Shown piece after piece: positions 15,079 through 23,291 of a DNA stretch of 23,291 nucleotides. Under the pieces are notes generated by a model. The model was given only the letters and a program-made list of their open reading frames with translations, did no database searches and had not been told where the DNA came from. This DNA comes from Prevotella sp. UBA2850 (GTDB taxonomy: Bacteria > Bacteroidota > Bacteroidia > Bacteroidales > Bacteroidaceae). The position numbers were made by a program, and so were the translations under genes. Each line of letters starts with the position of its first letter. The stretch's first letter is position 1. The stretch is taken from NCBI GenBank assembly GCA_002350805.1, contig DEFO01000040.1, positions 4,981 through 28,271 on the forward strand, in the 5' to 3' direction.

Positions 15079-17298
15079 ATGAGACGATTACAGGTATTTC
15101 TGGCCATGGTGGCGACGGTGATGTCACTCAGCGCCCAAACCACCTTGCTGGCCGATTTTGAGGATGGAACGACGGGAACGCTGAAAATCAATAAAGACTA
15201 CACGGGCGCCCTTTTCTCTGTGAAACCCCGTGTGATGGACAATCCCTCGAAGTCGGGCATCAACACTTCCGACAAATGCGTGGGCGCCACCAATGTGGCC
15301 AATGCCGACTGGTGGAAGAACTTCCTGATGCTCGATTTGCAAGAGCCTGTCACCATCGACGACAATCACCGCATTCTCACCCTGCTGGCCTACCGCAGCA
15401 TCCAGCCCAAGGAGATGCGCATCGGATTCAATACCCATGAGGAGAGCGGGCAGCTCTATCAGGGCAAACTGACCACCGACGGCACCTGGGAGCGCATCAG
15501 CATCGACCTGGCCGACTATGTGGGTAAGACGCTCAACACCATCTACATCGTGCTGAGTTGCAACTGGAGCGACCCACGTACAGGATGGGGCGAGGCAACC
15601 TACTGTTTCGACGACATCACCCTCTCGGCCGGCGAGGCGCTGCCTCCCGCCAAGATCGCCATCGATGCCTCACAGATCTATCAGACCGTGCGCGACTTTG
15701 GAGCCAGCGACTGCTGGACAGCCGAATTTGTAGCCGACTACTTCAGCACCGCCGAGAAAGAGAAGGCCGCACAGTGGCTCTTCAGCCAGCAGACCGACGC
15801 CAACGGCCATCCCCTGGGCATCGGACTCTCGTGCTGGCGCGTCAACCTCGGTGCCGGCTCTGCCGCACAGGGCAGCAACAGCAACATCTCCGACGAGACA
15901 CGCCGCGCTGAATGCTTCCTCAAAGACGATGGTACCTACGACTGGACACGCTGCGACGGACAACAATGGTTCATGCAACAGGCAAAGAGCTATGGAGTAG
16001 ACCATTTTCTGCTCTTCTCCAATTCAGCACCCGTCTACTTTACCCGCAACGGCAAGGCCAATGCAGACAACAAGAACATTTCGTGCAACCTGAAAGACGA
16101 CTGTTTCGACGACTTTGCCGAATTTCTCGCCACCACCACCAAGCACTTCACCGACGAAGGCTACCCGGTGACCAACATCGACCCCGTTAACGAGCCGCAG
16201 TTCGACTGGAAAGACGGCCAAGAGGGCTCACCCTGGGAGAACACCCATATTGCCAAGCTGGCCAAAGAACTCGACAAGAGCATCACCAGCCGCAGACTCT
16301 CTGCCAAGATTCTCATCCCCGAGGCTGCCAAATGGGGCTGTCTCTACGGAGGCAGCGAGGCACACGCCAACAACCAGATCGACGCTTTCTTCAACCCTTC
16401 AAACTCCTCTACCTACATTGGCGACCTGACTACACTCGACAAGGTGGTGGCCGGACACAGCTATTGGACATTCACCACCAACAGCGACCTGAAGAATGTG
16501 CGTCAAAGAGTGCTCCAAGAGGCTGAGAAATACGGACTGGAGGTGATGCAGACCGAGTGGTCGATGCTCGACGCCGCACCATCCACTGCAGCTGGATTCC
16601 CTGCCAGCTACGATGCTGCCACGAAGATGGACATCGCCCTCTACATGGGAAAGCTCATCTACTGCGACCTTGTCTTCGGCAATATGTCGGGATGGAGCTA
16701 CTGGACTGCCTTCGCCCAGGAGAAGTGGAGCCAGAAAAACCGCTTCTACCTCATCCGCATGAATGCTGCCGGCGATACTGGTGACGAGAGCTATGGCGAC
16801 ATCAAGAAGGGCGGCACACTCACAGCCGACAAGAACCTGTGGGTACTAGGCAACTACAGCCGCTTTATCCGGCCGGGCTACAAGCGCATCGCACTCACCG
16901 ACGACAATGACCTCAATGCCCTGCTGGGCTCGGCATGGCTGTCACCCGACGGTACGCAGTTGGTCACCGTGCTCGTCAATATGAAGCGCTCCGACCGCAA
17001 GGTGAACCTCGAGCTGGCGAAAGGAACGGTGCAGGAGGTCAAAACCTACGTCACCGATAAAGACCGCGACCTGCGCCTCGACACCTCGCTCACCGACCCT
17101 GCCAACATGCAAATACCCGCTCGCTCGGTGGTGACTGTCGTCATGCAACTCAAAGAGACCCTCGGCATTCAGTCCCTGCCTGCCACCTCTACGGCATCCA
17201 AGAACGACGGACGCATCTACAACCTCAGCGGCCAGCAGGTCAGCAAAGCCGGCAAGGGCATCTATATCAAGAACGGAAAGAAATATGTCGTGCGATGA
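15079..17298 (+). CDS. Glycoside hydrolase family 30 enzyme with N-terminal accessory domain and C-terminal sorting-type tail
   Basis: The 739-residue protein has a signal peptide (cleavage near SLSAQ, residue 20), then a beta-sandwich accessory domain (about 24-184, beginning LLADFEDGTTGTL and ending YCFDDITLS), probably carbohydrate-binding. The GH30 barrel and side beta domain follow (about 192-685). The likely acid/base is E372 in DPVNEPQFDW and the likely nucleophile is E493 in VMQTEWSM. Other marks are FGASDCW, LSCWRVNLGAGSAAQG and NSAPVYFTRNG. Overall it looks like bacterial endo-beta-1,6-galactanase-type members rather than glucuronoxylanases. The last 28 residues (RIYNLSGQQVSK, GKGIYIKNGKKYVV) form a tail common on secreted Prevotella proteins and similar to type IX secretion sorting signals, so export to the surface is likely. 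Its stop overlaps the next start (ATGA). Confidence 0.88.
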   Translation: MRRLQVFLAMVATVMSLSAQTTLLADFEDGTTGTLKINKDYTGALFSVKPRVMDNPSKSGINTSDKCVGATNVANADWWKNFLMLDLQEPVTIDDNHRILTLLAYRSIQPKEMRIGFNTHEESGQLYQGKLTTDGTWERISIDLADYVGKTLNTIYIVLSCNWSDPRTGWGEATYCFDDITLSAGEALPPAKIAIDASQIYQTVRDFGASDCWTAEFVADYFSTAEKEKAAQWLFSQQTDANGHPLGIGLSCWRVNLGAGSAAQGSNSNISDETRRAECFLKDDGTYDWTRCDGQQWFMQQAKSYGVDHFLLFSNSAPVYFTRNGKANADNKNISCNLKDDCFDDFAEFLATTTKHFTDEGYPVTNIDPVNEPQFDWKDGQEGSPWENTHIAKLAKELDKSITSRRLSAKILIPEAAKWGCLYGGSEAHANNQIDAFFNPSNSSTYIGDLTTLDKVVAGHSYWTFTTNSDLKNVRQRVLQEAEKYGLEVMQTEWSMLDAAPSTAAGFPASYDAATKMDIALYMGKLIYCDLVFGNMSGWSYWTAFAQEKWSQKNRFYLIRMNAAGDTGDESYGDIKKGGTLTADKNLWVLGNYSRFIRPGYKRIALTDDNDLNALLGSAWLSPDGTQLVTVLVNMKRSDRKVNLELAKGTVQEVKTYVTDKDRDLRLDTSLTDPANMQIPARSVVTVVMQLKETLGIQSLPATSTASKNDGRIYNLSGQQVSKAGKGIYIKNGKKYVVR

Positions 17299-18815
17299 GA
17301 ACACTATTAACACTAGTCTTAACAGCTTTGTCGGCGGTCTGTCAGGCCGCCGACTTCACCATTCAGGTGGGGCAGCCTCGTCAGACCATCCAGCACTTTG
17401 GAGCCAGCGACGGTTGGTCGATGCAGTTCATCGGTGCCTGGGACAATGAGGCCGAACAAGAGAAGATTGCCGACTGGCTCTTCTCCACCCGTTGCGATGA
17501 GCAGGGCAAGCCCCTCGGCATCGGACTGTCGGTATGGCGTTTCAACCTCGGAGCCGGCAGCGCCGAACAAGGCAACGAGGCTCACATCCAGCCTGGTACC
17601 CGCACCGAGTGCCTGCTTACACCCGACGGAACCTACGACTGGACCCGGCAAGCCGCCCAGCGCAAGTTCCTACGAATGGCCAAGCAGCGCGGAGTCCCCC
17701 ATTTTCTGGCATTCCTCAACTCACCACCCGTCTACTTCACCAAGAACGGACTGGCTACCAACACCGGGCGTGATGGGACCTTCAACCTGCGCGAGGAGTG
17801 CTACGACGACTTTGCACGCTTCATGGGCACCGCCGTCAAGGGCATCGAGCAGCACGACGGCATCCACATCGACTACATCTGCCCCGTCAACGAACCCGAC
17901 GGCCACTGGAACTGGCAAGGACCCAAGCAAGAAGGCACTCCCGCCACCAACCGCGAGATAGCACGGCTGGTAAGGATGACCGCAAAAGAGTTTCAGAAAC
18001 AACGACTCAACACACAGATACTCGTCAACGAGTCGAGCGACCTGCGCTGTCTGCTAGGCATCTACGAGACCACCTGGGAGCGCGGCAACACCATCAGCAC
18101 CTTCTTTTCGAAAGACAGCGTCGACACCTATTTGGGCAACACATCCCATGTGCCGCCCCTCATGGTGGCCCACAGCTATTGGACCAACACACCCGTGCCC
18201 TACATGCGAGAGATTCGCGAGCAACTGCGCGACACCATCGCAAAATACGGGCTCCACTACTGGCAGACCGAACTCTGTATCATGGGCAACGACGAGGAGA
18301 TTGGTGGTGGCGGCGGCTACGATTTCACCATGCAGACCGCCCTCTATGTCGCTCGCGTTATCCATCACGACCTTGTCTTTGCCAATGCAGAGAGCTGGTC
18401 ATGGTGGCGAGCCGTCGGCGGCAACTATAAAGACGGGCTCATCCGCGTCTACTCTAACGACCACATGCGCAGCGGCTATGCCGTCGACTCACGCCTCATG
18501 TGGGCATTGGGCAACTACAGCCGCTTCATCCGTCCGGGAGCCGTACGCTACGAGGTCACCTCCACCAACGAGTTCAATCCCTATGGCATCATGTGCTCTG
18601 CCTACCGCAATGCCGACGGACGGTGGGTGGCTGTCGTCATCAATTACAGTGAATCGCTGCAGCCCTTCACCCTTCACCTCTCCGACCGTGCACCACTCAC
18701 GTGCCGCCTGTACCGCACTTCCGATGTGTCGGGCGAGACTCTCAAACCCATTGGCACCGTCAGCGGACAGACGGTCCTGCCGCCCCGCAGTATCACCACC
18801 TTTGTAGAGGAGTAG
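17295..18815 (+). CDS. Glycoside hydrolase family 30 enzyme, single-domain paralogue
   Basis: This 506-residue enzyme has a plain signal peptide (MRTLLTLVLTALSAVCQA), then the GH30 catalytic unit with almost no extra sequence. The likely acid/base is E200 in CPVNEPDGHW and the likely nucleophile is E326 in YWQTELCIM. It shares FGASDGW, GIGLSVWRFNLGAGSAEQG, NSPPVYFTKNG and LGNYSRFIRPG with its upstream neighbour, so the two arose by duplication, but it lacks the accessory domain and the C-terminal tail. It may therefore act in the periplasm or with a different cut pattern. A glycine run (GGGGG, about 337-341) follows the nucleophile region. The ATG overlaps the upstream stop by four bases, which implies coupled translation. 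The closest functional guess is endo-beta-1,6-galactanase-like activity; other GH30 activities remain possible. Confidence 0.87.
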   Translation: MRTLLTLVLTALSAVCQAADFTIQVGQPRQTIQHFGASDGWSMQFIGAWDNEAEQEKIADWLFSTRCDEQGKPLGIGLSVWRFNLGAGSAEQGNEAHIQPGTRTECLLTPDGTYDWTRQAAQRKFLRMAKQRGVPHFLAFLNSPPVYFTKNGLATNTGRDGTFNLREECYDDFARFMGTAVKGIEQHDGIHIDYICPVNEPDGHWNWQGPKQEGTPATNREIARLVRMTAKEFQKQRLNTQILVNESSDLRCLLGIYETTWERGNTISTFFSKDSVDTYLGNTSHVPPLMVAHSYWTNTPVPYMREIREQLRDTIAKYGLHYWQTELCIMGNDEEIGGGGGYDFTMQTALYVARVIHHDLVFANAESWSWWRAVGGNYKDGLIRVYSNDHMRSGYAVDSRLMWALGNYSRFIRPGAVRYEVTSTNEFNPYGIMCSAYRNADGRWVAVVINYSESLQPFTLHLSDRAPLTCRLYRTSDVSGETLKPIGTVSGQTVLPPRSITTFVEE

Positions 18816-18843
18816 AGTATATCTATCATCTGACGATTACATT

Positions 18844-18895
18844 TGCTGCCATTCCCTATACTAACGGTAAGAGGAATGGCAGCATCTTTTTTTAT
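18844..18895 (+). terminator. Strong intrinsic terminator between convergent operons
   Basis: A perfect 12-base-pair stem, TGCTGCCATTCC (18844-18855) with GGAATGGCAGCA (18873-18884), encloses a 17-base loop and is followed by TCTTTTTTTATTT. It ends the plus-strand operon 28 bases after the GH30 stop. The T run overlaps the last codons of the convergent GH2 gene. On the minus strand no T run follows the stem, so that direction would stop less efficiently here. Confidence 0.88.
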
Positions 18896-21585
18896 TTCCC
18901 TATCTTGGGCTTCAGCTCGTCGGGAGAGTCGTTGGTGAACATATTGACGGGCGGGGCCTCACGAGTGAAGAGGCTGGAGATGACCTCGGGACTGACGGTC
19001 AGGGTGGGACGGAATGCGCTGCAGGCCATGTAACTCAGGATGGAGTGGCGAAGCTGACGGGCCACCACACGCTGATCGAGGTGTGAGGTGATGTCGATGG
19101 TGGTCATCAGCAGCTTACCTTTCAGCACACGGGCCTCGATGAGCATGCCGAGCTTGCGGCTGACATGCCAGGTGTCGATAGGCTGCACAATGGGCTGATA
19201 GTCGGCGGGGAAGGCTGCCAGGTTGATGACCTGCGTGCCGTTGACCAGCTCCCACCAGTTGAGGTTCTGCCAGTTGTCGGTGGGGAACTCGCCGAAGACG
19301 GGATGGCTGCTGTCTATATAGGCACCGGTGGTGTGGGGCGGACGCATCTTGAACCACGACGTGTTCCAAAAGACGGGCAGATAGGTATGGCGCACATCAC
19401 TGCCATAACGTACCTTGCCAGCAGCACACAGCAGCACTTTTCCGCCACGGCGCAACACACGGAGGGCACGGGCATCGAGAGTGTCGGTGATGTGGATGCC
19501 GCGCACATCGGCCTCGGGGAGCTCACGGGGATAGACCCACAACTCGTAGTGGTTGGTGTAGCTGCCGGCCTGCAAACGGAGGGTGAGCTTGGCCGGACCT
19601 CCGACGGCAATGGGCGGGAACTTCACCTGGTCGTCCACACGGCAGAGACCTTGGAAGAGGCATTGCTGTCCATTTTGGAGCGAGTAGCTGACGGTGGTGA
19701 TGGCATCGGCGGTGGTGTTATAGAGGGATACGCCGAAGGAGATGGTGTCGGCGGTGGTATAGACAAAGCGGGGCAATCGGGCCATGGGCACCACGGGGGA
19801 GCAGAACTCACGCCAGTCGGTGGCACGGCAATAGGCTTTCTCATGCCAATGAACATTGAGAGGACCGACGAGGGCGCTACCCTGGCCACTGTAGTCGTTG
19901 AGAGCCAGCAGTTGGAAACCAGCATAACCGGGAGTACGCAGGTTGCGCTCGATATCGTATTTATAAGCAAGCATCTGCAGGCGGCCACTGGCATTCAGGA
20001 ACTTCTCGGCCTGCGAGGCCATGCCATTGTCGCGCAGTAGGTCGCGGAAAATCTCGAGGTTGCCGGGCTGATAGGCACCAGTGTACTGGGGAATCTCGCT
20101 GAAGTCGGGGAAGGCGCACCACTGGCCCACCTCATGGGCGATGATGGGCGACTGACAAGGCTGCGTGTCGGGGTAGTTGCGCGGGAAGTCGAGCTGGGCG
20201 GCAAAGTCGTCGACAGTCTGCGGAGCCCGACGGTCCCACTCGAGGCCACGCGCCCCACCCTTGACATGATACTGGGAGCCGTCGTCCCACTGCCAGCCGC
20301 CTCCGACGCTGGCTGTGCAATAGATGCGCGTGGGGTCGTAAGCCTTCATCTCGGCAACAAACTGACGGCCCCACGCTACCCAGTCGCCGGCGGGCTCGTT
20401 GCCAGCAGCGAGCATGACGAGCGAGGGATGAGCGCCATAGAGGTCGATGATGCGCTTGCACTCGTCGGTGAGATACTGGTCGATGGCCATGCCACGACGG
20501 AGCTTGACACCATGATTAGGCCACGAGGGACCTTCGGGCTGCAGGTAGATGCCCAGGCGGTCGGCGGCGGTGAAGGCGGCATCGGGGGGACAGTAGCTGT
20601 GGAAGCGCACATGGTTGAGACCATATTCCTTGCACTTACCCAGCAGGCGCATCCACGACGCGACATCGGTGGGTGGATAGCCCGTCTCGGGGAAGCAACA
20701 GTTCTCGACGGTGCCACGCAGACGAACAGCCCTGCCGTTGAGCAGGATCTCACGCCCGTTGACAGCCACCTCGCGCATGCCGAAGGTGACGGGGATGCGG
20801 CAGCCGCGATAGGTGACCTCGCGCGTATAAAGATAAGGATCGTGCTCGCTCCACAGACGCAGAGGACGCTCGAGTTGGAGGATGATGACGGTATCGTTGA
20901 GCAGGACCCGGGCGGTGGCACTAGCGATGTCGGGCTCGACACGCAAACGGTGAATGAGAGGGGCAGCCCGCAACTCGATGCGCCCGGCGATGCCGTTCCA
21001 GTTGCCCTGTGTCTGGTCGGTGACGCTGTGGGAGTCTTGTCCTACACATACATTCTCGATGCCGTTGTAGACCTTGATGGTGATGGTATTCTCGCGACCG
21101 GGTTGCAGCAGCGACGTGACATCGTACTGATGGGGCACACTGAGCGACAATTGATGGCCAGCCTCACGACCGTTGACGAAGACAGTGGTCTCGATGTGGG
21201 GACGCTCGAGGTAGAGAGTCACACTACGGTTCTGCCATGTGGCAGGCACGACGACGGTGCGCTCATACCAGGCAGGACCTACATAATGCTTGCGGGGCGT
21301 GAGGAAGAAAGGGAACTTCATTTGTCCCTCAATGCGATAGCGGGCCATGTAGGGATTGAAGTAGAACGACGAGTCGTAGAGCGAGCCGGTCCACTGGGTA
21401 TGCACGCTGACATCGTCGCCCTTTCCATTGGTGAGCATGGAACCGGGCAGCACGACATGGTCGGTATAGGTGGCTGGAGCCGTGGCTCCGATGGCAAAAT
21501 GCCATTGGCCGGAGAGAGAAAGAACGTCTTGCGCTGCTGCCGTCAGAGAGCAAAGGGCACAGAGAAGGGTGAGTAGCTGCTTCAT
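18892..21585 (-). CDS. Secreted glycoside hydrolase family 2 enzyme, second paralogue
   Basis: From the ATG at 21585 the protein has 897 residues with a signal peptide (MKQLLTLLCALCSLTAAAQ). The frame stays open upstream inside the GH35 gene, but only this start gives a signal peptide and the ATGA overlap with the GH35 stop. Domains are sugar-binding jelly roll (about 22-208, with WYERTVVVPATW and GNWNGIAGRIEL), Ig-like domain, and TIM barrel. The likely acid/base is E397 in LAAGNEPAGD and the likely nucleophile is E485 in IIAHEVGQW. The region after about residue 690 (GGKVLLCA, LPVFWNTSWF, HPVFGEFPTD, LNWWELV) matches the extra C-terminal domain of the other GH2 enzyme in the window (6043-8718). 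The two are clear paralogues but diverged, so they probably act on different linkages or sugars. Product: a periplasmic exo-glycosidase, beta-galactosidase-like; exact sugar unknown. Confidence 0.87.
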   Translation of the reverse strand: MKQLLTLLCALCSLTAAAQDVLSLSGQWHFAIGATAPATYTDHVVLPGSMLTNGKGDDVSVHTQWTGSLYDSSFYFNPYMARYRIEGQMKFPFFLTPRKHYVGPAWYERTVVVPATWQNRSVTLYLERPHIETTVFVNGREAGHQLSLSVPHQYDVTSLLQPGRENTITIKVYNGIENVCVGQDSHSVTDQTQGNWNGIAGRIELRAAPLIHRLRVEPDIASATARVLLNDTVIILQLERPLRLWSEHDPYLYTREVTYRGCRIPVTFGMREVAVNGREILLNGRAVRLRGTVENCCFPETGYPPTDVASWMRLLGKCKEYGLNHVRFHSYCPPDAAFTAADRLGIYLQPEGPSWPNHGVKLRRGMAIDQYLTDECKRIIDLYGAHPSLVMLAAGNEPAGDWVAWGRQFVAEMKAYDPTRIYCTASVGGGWQWDDGSQYHVKGGARGLEWDRRAPQTVDDFAAQLDFPRNYPDTQPCQSPIIAHEVGQWCAFPDFSEIPQYTGAYQPGNLEIFRDLLRDNGMASQAEKFLNASGRLQMLAYKYDIERNLRTPGYAGFQLLALNDYSGQGSALVGPLNVHWHEKAYCRATDWREFCSPVVPMARLPRFVYTTADTISFGVSLYNTTADAITTVSYSLQNGQQCLFQGLCRVDDQVKFPPIAVGGPAKLTLRLQAGSYTNHYELWVYPRELPEADVRGIHITDTLDARALRVLRRGGKVLLCAAGKVRYGSDVRHTYLPVFWNTSWFKMRPPHTTGAYIDSSHPVFGEFPTDNWQNLNWWELVNGTQVINLAAFPADYQPIVQPIDTWHVSRKLGMLIEARVLKGKLLMTTIDITSHLDQRVVARQLRHSILSYMACSAFRPTLTVSPEVISSLFTREAPPVNMFTNDSPDELKPKIGK

Positions 21586-23291
21586 GGTGTTGTACTTGTG
21601 ATTGTGGTTGTAGCTGAAGGTGAGGTTGTGGTTTCGAGTTCGACATAGATGAGTTGCTCGCCTGGGGTACGGTCGGCCTCGCGAGGCAGATAGATGGGAG
21701 CATCGGGCTTCAGGGGCAGGATGCGCAACTCGAGCTGGCGCGTGCCGGCGGGCAGCCGCCACAGCCCGAAGAGGAAGGGACGGCCATAGTAGAAGTTGTC
21801 GGCCACGAGACGGCCGTCGGCATAAAGACGGGCACAGTCGCCTCGGTAGCTGATGCGCAGCAGACCACGATTCTGCACGTCGGTCAGGGAGATGGTATAA
21901 ACCGCTGCCTGCTGCCAGTCGGCCTCTGATGGTGCCTCAGCCACACATGCCCTGCCCTTGACAATGGTGCGCAGGGGACCTGCCTCACGCGTCTTGGTGG
22001 CAGAGACAGACTGCAGAGGTGTCTCAACGCCGGCCTGGTCTGTGAGGAACAGACGCTCGGCATCGTGGCGCGTCAGCAGATAGAGGTTTTTATAGACGGG
22101 ACGGTCGGTACCGCGGGGGCGCACATGGCGCAGCGTGCGGCCGTCGGTGGTGACGATGGTCACAGGAATGCCGTCGACCTGCATGAGATACACCTTGCCG
22201 TCGCGACGAGCCACCAGCTGGGCTGTGGCATAGCGGATACCGCCGATATTAACGGGGAAGATGCACATGGCGCCAGAGGGAATGGTGAGCCGGGGCAGCT
22301 GCACTCCGCAGGCCTCGAGCCGGACATTCTTCTTGGTGGTGAGGCGCTGCAGACGCTCGTAGTTGTTAACGAAGATAAAGGCACTACTACCCTGCCGGCG
22401 CACGGCCCACCGCAGCTGGCTGTCGTCGCCCGGCTGGAGGTCCTGAGGCGACGGGAACGAGGGTTCCATGGGAGCCAGCTCCGCCGCATAATCGTGCATG
22501 AAGAGATGGAGGGGACGCAGCATGTAGTAGTGGGGATAGGACTGACCGAACTCGCCCAGTGGTGCCTGGAAGTCGTAGGTGCACACGGGCAAATCGTTGT
22601 TGGCGGTGCCCGGTGAGGTCTGCACCTCGTTGAGCGTATGGAGCACGCCCTGGGGATTGGTACCGCCATGATACATATAGTAGCCCAGCAGGTTGGAGCC
22701 CGAGCCGAGCTTGACGAGAGCCAAAGAGTAGGCATCCTCAGGATAGACGTACGGACGGCGATGATAGGCCGTGGCCATGCCGCCACCCAGCTCGCAAGTG
22801 AAATAAGGATAACGGTCGGCATCGGTCTCGACGGTAGCTTTCTGCTCGCCCAGCAGGTCGGTGCCGATGGCGGTGCTGGAGCGGAAAGCCTTGAAGTTGA
22901 AGGCCTGATAGTATTTGCCGCAACCCTCGGTGGTCTCCTTGTCCCAGAAGCCGTCGGCATAGTCGCCGTAGAGAGGAATCATCTCGCCAAAGGGCACGGG
23001 AGTCTTCAGCTCCGGCCATCCGGTGCGGGTGTAGAACGGCAGGTCGAAGCCGCTCTGCAAAGCCAACGCCTTCAAGGCCATGAGATACTCGCCCCGGCCG
23101 CGGTACTCGTTGTCGAACTGGGCGGCGATGACCGGACCACCGTCCTTCCACTGCAGGCCTTGCACCTGGGTGAAGATCTGGCGATAGAGTTGTCCGACAT
23201 AGTGGAGAAACACATCGTTCTTCTCGCGCAGCCGGCAGCCCTTGGTGAACATCCAGTCGGGGATGCCGCCATTGCGCACCTCGCCATGACA
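21582..23291 (-). CDS. Glycoside hydrolase family 35 beta-galactosidase, partial (N-terminus outside window)
   Basis: The minus-strand frame is open through the window edge; the visible part begins CHGEVRNGGIPDW, which matches the GH35 segment that normally reads like CAEWxxGGxPxW, so the gene continues beyond 23291. A GTG at 23279 lies inside this conserved motif and is not the start. About 569 residues are visible. The likely acid/base is the Glu of AAQFDNEYRG (codon 23108-23106) and the likely nucleophile is the Glu of YFTCELGGG, 105 residues later. GMATAYHRRP and YMYHGGTNPQG are further family marks, and C-terminal jelly-roll sequence follows. GH35 enzymes release terminal beta-galactose. 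The last residues are a Thr/Ser-rich tail (ETTTSPSATTTITSTTP). The stop overlaps the GH2 start by four bases. Confidence 0.9.
   Translation of the reverse strand, partial: CHGEVRNGGIPDWMFTKGCRLREKNDVFLHYVGQLYRQIFTQVQGLQWKDGGPVIAAQFDNEYRGRGEYLMALKALALQSGFDLPFYTRTGWPELKTPVPFGEMIPLYGDYADGFWDKETTEGCGKYYQAFNFKAFRSSTAIGTDLLGEQKATVETDADRYPYFTCELGGGMATAYHRRPYVYPEDAYSLALVKLGSGSNLLGYYMYHGGTNPQGVLHTLNEVQTSPGTANNDLPVCTYDFQAPLGEFGQSYPHYYMLRPLHLFMHDYAAELAPMEPSFPSPQDLQPGDDSQLRWAVRRQGSSAFIFVNNYERLQRLTTKKNVRLEACGVQLPRLTIPSGAMCIFPVNIGGIRYATAQLVARRDGKVYLMQVDGIPVTIVTTDGRTLRHVRPRGTDRPVYKNLYLLTRHDAERLFLTDQAGVETPLQSVSATKTREAGPLRTIVKGRACVAEAPSEADWQQAAVYTISLTDVQNRGLLRISYRGDCARLYADGRLVADNFYYGRPFLFGLWRLPAGTRQLELRILPLKPDAPIYLPREADRTPGEQLIYVELETTTSPSATTTITSTTP

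Noticed and set aside
20134..21576. A 480-codon open frame on the plus strand, antisense to the second GH2 gene
   Set aside because: It has no signal peptide, no recognisable domain and an unnatural composition (D, G, V, T rich); it mirrors the GC-rich codon use of the GH2 gene with its catalytic motifs on the other strand.
21586..21762. Upstream extension of the second GH2 protein
   Set aside because: It lies within the GH35 coding sequence, is Arg/His/Pro rich, and would bury the clear signal peptide that begins at 21585.

Overview
The window looks like a chromosomal segment of a Bacteroidales bacterium, most likely Prevotella-like. The evidence is a SusC/SusD pair, lipoprotein signals with acidic residues after the lipid cysteine, several promoters with the Bacteroidetes form TTTG-N19/20-TAnnTTTG, A-rich leaders without strong Shine-Dalgarno sites, and a C-terminal tail common on secreted Prevotella proteins. 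No rRNA, tRNA, CRISPR array or insertion sequence was seen, and there is no stretch over 300 bases without a gene.

Left part (1-3976, minus strand). A zinc-ribbon protein cut by the window edge and a GNAT acetyltransferase are followed by a two-gene cassette: a two-helix membrane protein with a LiaF-like C-terminus, then an outer-membrane beta-barrel protein with carboxypeptidase-like and plug domains. Divergent from this cassette is a membrane-anchored LytTR transcription factor (4160-5005). Together these three look like a small envelope-sensing unit.

Middle part (5056-18815, plus strand). An AraC-family regulator with a sugar-sensing cupin precedes what reads as one polysaccharide utilization locus: GH2 enzyme, SusE/F-like surface glycan-binding lipoprotein, SusC, SusD, then two tandem GH30 enzymes joined by an ATGA overlap. 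A -7 box without a -33 box lies before the GH2 gene, as expected for an activator-dependent promoter. Two hairpins separate susD from the GH30 pair. A strong intrinsic terminator closes the operon.

Right part (18892-23291, minus strand). A GH35 enzyme (its 5' end is outside the window) and a second GH2 enzyme, again joined by an ATGA overlap, run towards the first operon and end at the shared terminator region.

Working model (inference): the GH30 enzymes cut a beta-linked glycan, SGBP/SusD/SusC bind and import the fragments, and the GH2 and GH35 enzymes trim them from the ends. The combination GH30 + GH35 + two GH2 enzymes fits a galactose-rich substrate such as the beta-1,6-galactan side chains of type II arabinogalactan better than xylan, but the substrate cannot be proved from sequence alone.
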